DNA from: Rhodospirillaceae bacterium
GTDB taxonomy: Bacteria; Pseudomonadota; Alphaproteobacteria; Rhodospirillales; Magnetospirillaceae
Direction of reading: 5' to 3'
NCBI GenBank assembly: GCA_013349735.1
Contig: DUZC01000196.1
Coordinates: 1 to 6,248, forward strand
DNA: 6,248 bases
In this document: positions 5,329 through 6,248 of the stretch, piece by piece
Position numbering within the stretch: the stretch's first letter is position 1
How the letters are laid out: each line of letters begins with the position of its first letter
Translations under genes and position numbers: made by a program
Notes under the pieces: generated by a model
Seen by the model: the letters and a program-made list of their open reading frames with translations, nothing else
The model's database searches: none
Told to the model about the DNA's origin: nothing

Positions 5329-6248
5329 TAGAACCTCGTCCCAAAATTAAGGCGGAAAACTTGTGTCTGATCGTGGAGTTGCTTCATCACAGGAATGCCA
5401 AGATCAACATTGATTGGTCCCATCGGCGACCGCCAAACCACGCCGGTTCCCACCGACGCGCGTGGAGCCGAAGTTTCCGTTACACTGCTCTTCGGAATGG
5501 AAGGATCGGTCGGCCCGACCGTCCCCACATCGGCGAACAGCTTGCCTTGAACCCCCAACTCCTTGGGCAACCCAAGGGGGAATTTCATTTCGGCCGTCGC
5601 TGTTGCCTCCCACAACCCACCCAAGGCATCGTCAGTGCCAGGGTCCCGTGGGCTCACCCCGGCATCACGAAACCCGCGCAAGGTGTCGCCGCCAAGATAA
5701 TAGCGTTCGTTGATGCGGATAGGCGAGCCATCGGTGCTAAACATATAACCGCCACTGGTGGAAAGCATAAGGACACTTTCCTCGCCAACTTTGAAATATT
5801 GTCCGGCACCTGCGGAATTACGCAGGAAATGTTCACTCCCGCCTAAACCAGCGATTTCATTACCGCCTCTTAAGTAATATCCAGAAGTCGGATCGACTTT
5901 GCTATCGCGACGATCGAACAGCAGGGTATGACTGATGGACGACAGGGACGTAATGCCCTGCTGCTGAACGATATAGATCGACGCACCGGGTTGAACATCA
6001 TGCACATTGGTCATGCTGGCCGTGTATTTCCAGGTATGGCTTAAATACTCGTTGTAATAATAGCCAGACCGGAGGTCAAACCCCAGCGTATCAACAGCAT
6101 AAACCAAGGACTGAAGAGGGCTACTGGTAATGGCAAAGATGTCAAACCCAGCGGCAACGCGCCGATCCAAAAAGTAAGGTTCGGTAAAGCCCAGACTAAT
6201 CGAAGATCGAGCCATCGCCAAAGATGCTTGAATATTCAGATCCTGCCC
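5328..6248 (-). CDS. bamA: Outer membrane protein assembly factor BamA, C-terminal part (5' end outside window)
   Basis: BamA (Omp85 family) is the central component of the BAM complex, which folds and inserts beta-barrel proteins into the outer membrane. The last 306 residues are visible. The frame is open to the right edge of the window, with no credible start; internal TTG and ATG codons near 6221 are not starts because family-like sequence (NIQASLAMARSSISLGFTEPYFLDRRVAAGFDIF) spans them. The fragment covers most of the 16-stranded barrel: alternating strands such as SGYYYNEYLSHTWKYTA, LLFDRRDSKVDPTSGYYLRGGNEIAGLG, and the loop 6 motif LRGFRDAGVSPRD (visible residues 190-202), equivalent to the VRGF motif of E. 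coli. The C-terminus, VFRLNFGTRF, ends in Phe and carries the outer-membrane sorting signal. The POTRA (periplasmic polypeptide-transport-associated) domains would lie to the right of the window. The TAA stop shares a base with the skp ATG. The neighbouring skp gene supports the assignment. Confidence 0.95.
   Translation of the reverse strand, partial: GQDLNIQASLAMARSSISLGFTEPYFLDRRVAAGFDIFAITSSPLQSLVYAVDTLGFDLRSGYYYNEYLSHTWKYTASMTNVHDVQPGASIYIVQQQGITSLSSISHTLLFDRRDSKVDPTSGYYLRGGNEIAGLGGSEHFLRNSAGAGQYFKVGEESVLMLSTSGGYMFSTDGSPIRINERYYLGGDTLRGFRDAGVSPRDPGTDDALGGLWEATATAEMKFPLGLPKELGVQGKLFADVGTVGPTDPSIPKSSVTETSAPRASVGTGVVWRSPMGPINVDLGIPVMKQLHDQTQVFRLNFGTRF
5334..5337 (-). promoter_or_regulatory. 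Ribosome binding site of skp
   Basis: GAGG on the minus strand, 5 bases before the skp ATG and inside the last bamA codons. It favours the start at 5328 over the in-frame ATG five codons later, which would also shorten the positive N-terminus of the signal peptide. Confidence 0.55.

Overview
The window is a tightly packed block of eight genes, all on the minus strand, with no intergenic gap longer than 20 bases. In transcription order, which runs from the right end of the window to the left, they are: bamA (3' part only), skp/ompH, lpxD, fabZ, lpxA, lpxI, lpxB and a glyoxalase I gene, gloA (5' part only). Both edge genes are cut by the window. No RNA gene, mobile element, CRISPR array or long repeat was seen, and no convincing promoter or terminator.

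The order bamA-skp-lpxD-fabZ-lpxA-lpxI-lpxB is the classic alphaproteobacterial version of the outer-membrane biogenesis and lipid A operon. The strongest marker is LpxI (DUF1009 family) between lpxA and lpxB, in place of the LpxH hydrolase used by enterobacteria and many other Proteobacteria. The moderate GC content (mid-50s by eye) and the protein style fit a Rhodospirillales-like alphaproteobacterium. Genus or species cannot be named from this sequence.

Right part (about 4693-6248): the C-terminal beta-barrel of BamA, which inserts outer-membrane proteins, followed by the periplasmic chaperone Skp, which delivers such proteins to BamA. Middle (about 2387-4688): LpxD, FabZ and LpxA. LpxA and LpxD add 3-hydroxyacyl chains to UDP-GlcNAc-derived sugars. 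FabZ draws on the same 3-hydroxyacyl-ACP pool for fatty acid elongation. Left part (about 355-2366): LpxI cleaves UDP-diacylglucosamine to lipid X, and LpxB joins lipid X to another UDP-diacylglucosamine to give the lipid A disaccharide. LpxC and LpxK, also needed for the pathway, are not in the window. Far left (1-358): gloA, a methylglyoxal-detoxification gene whose start overlaps the end of lpxB, so it appears to be a late addition to the operon.

Five of the seven junctions are one- or four-base stop/start overlaps, and the other two are gaps of 4 and 20 bases, so co-transcription and translational coupling are very likely. All key catalytic residues that fall inside the window are present, with no frameshift or internal stop. 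This is an ordinary, well-conserved core region. I found no evidence of an undescribed system, and the findings below are correspondingly modest.
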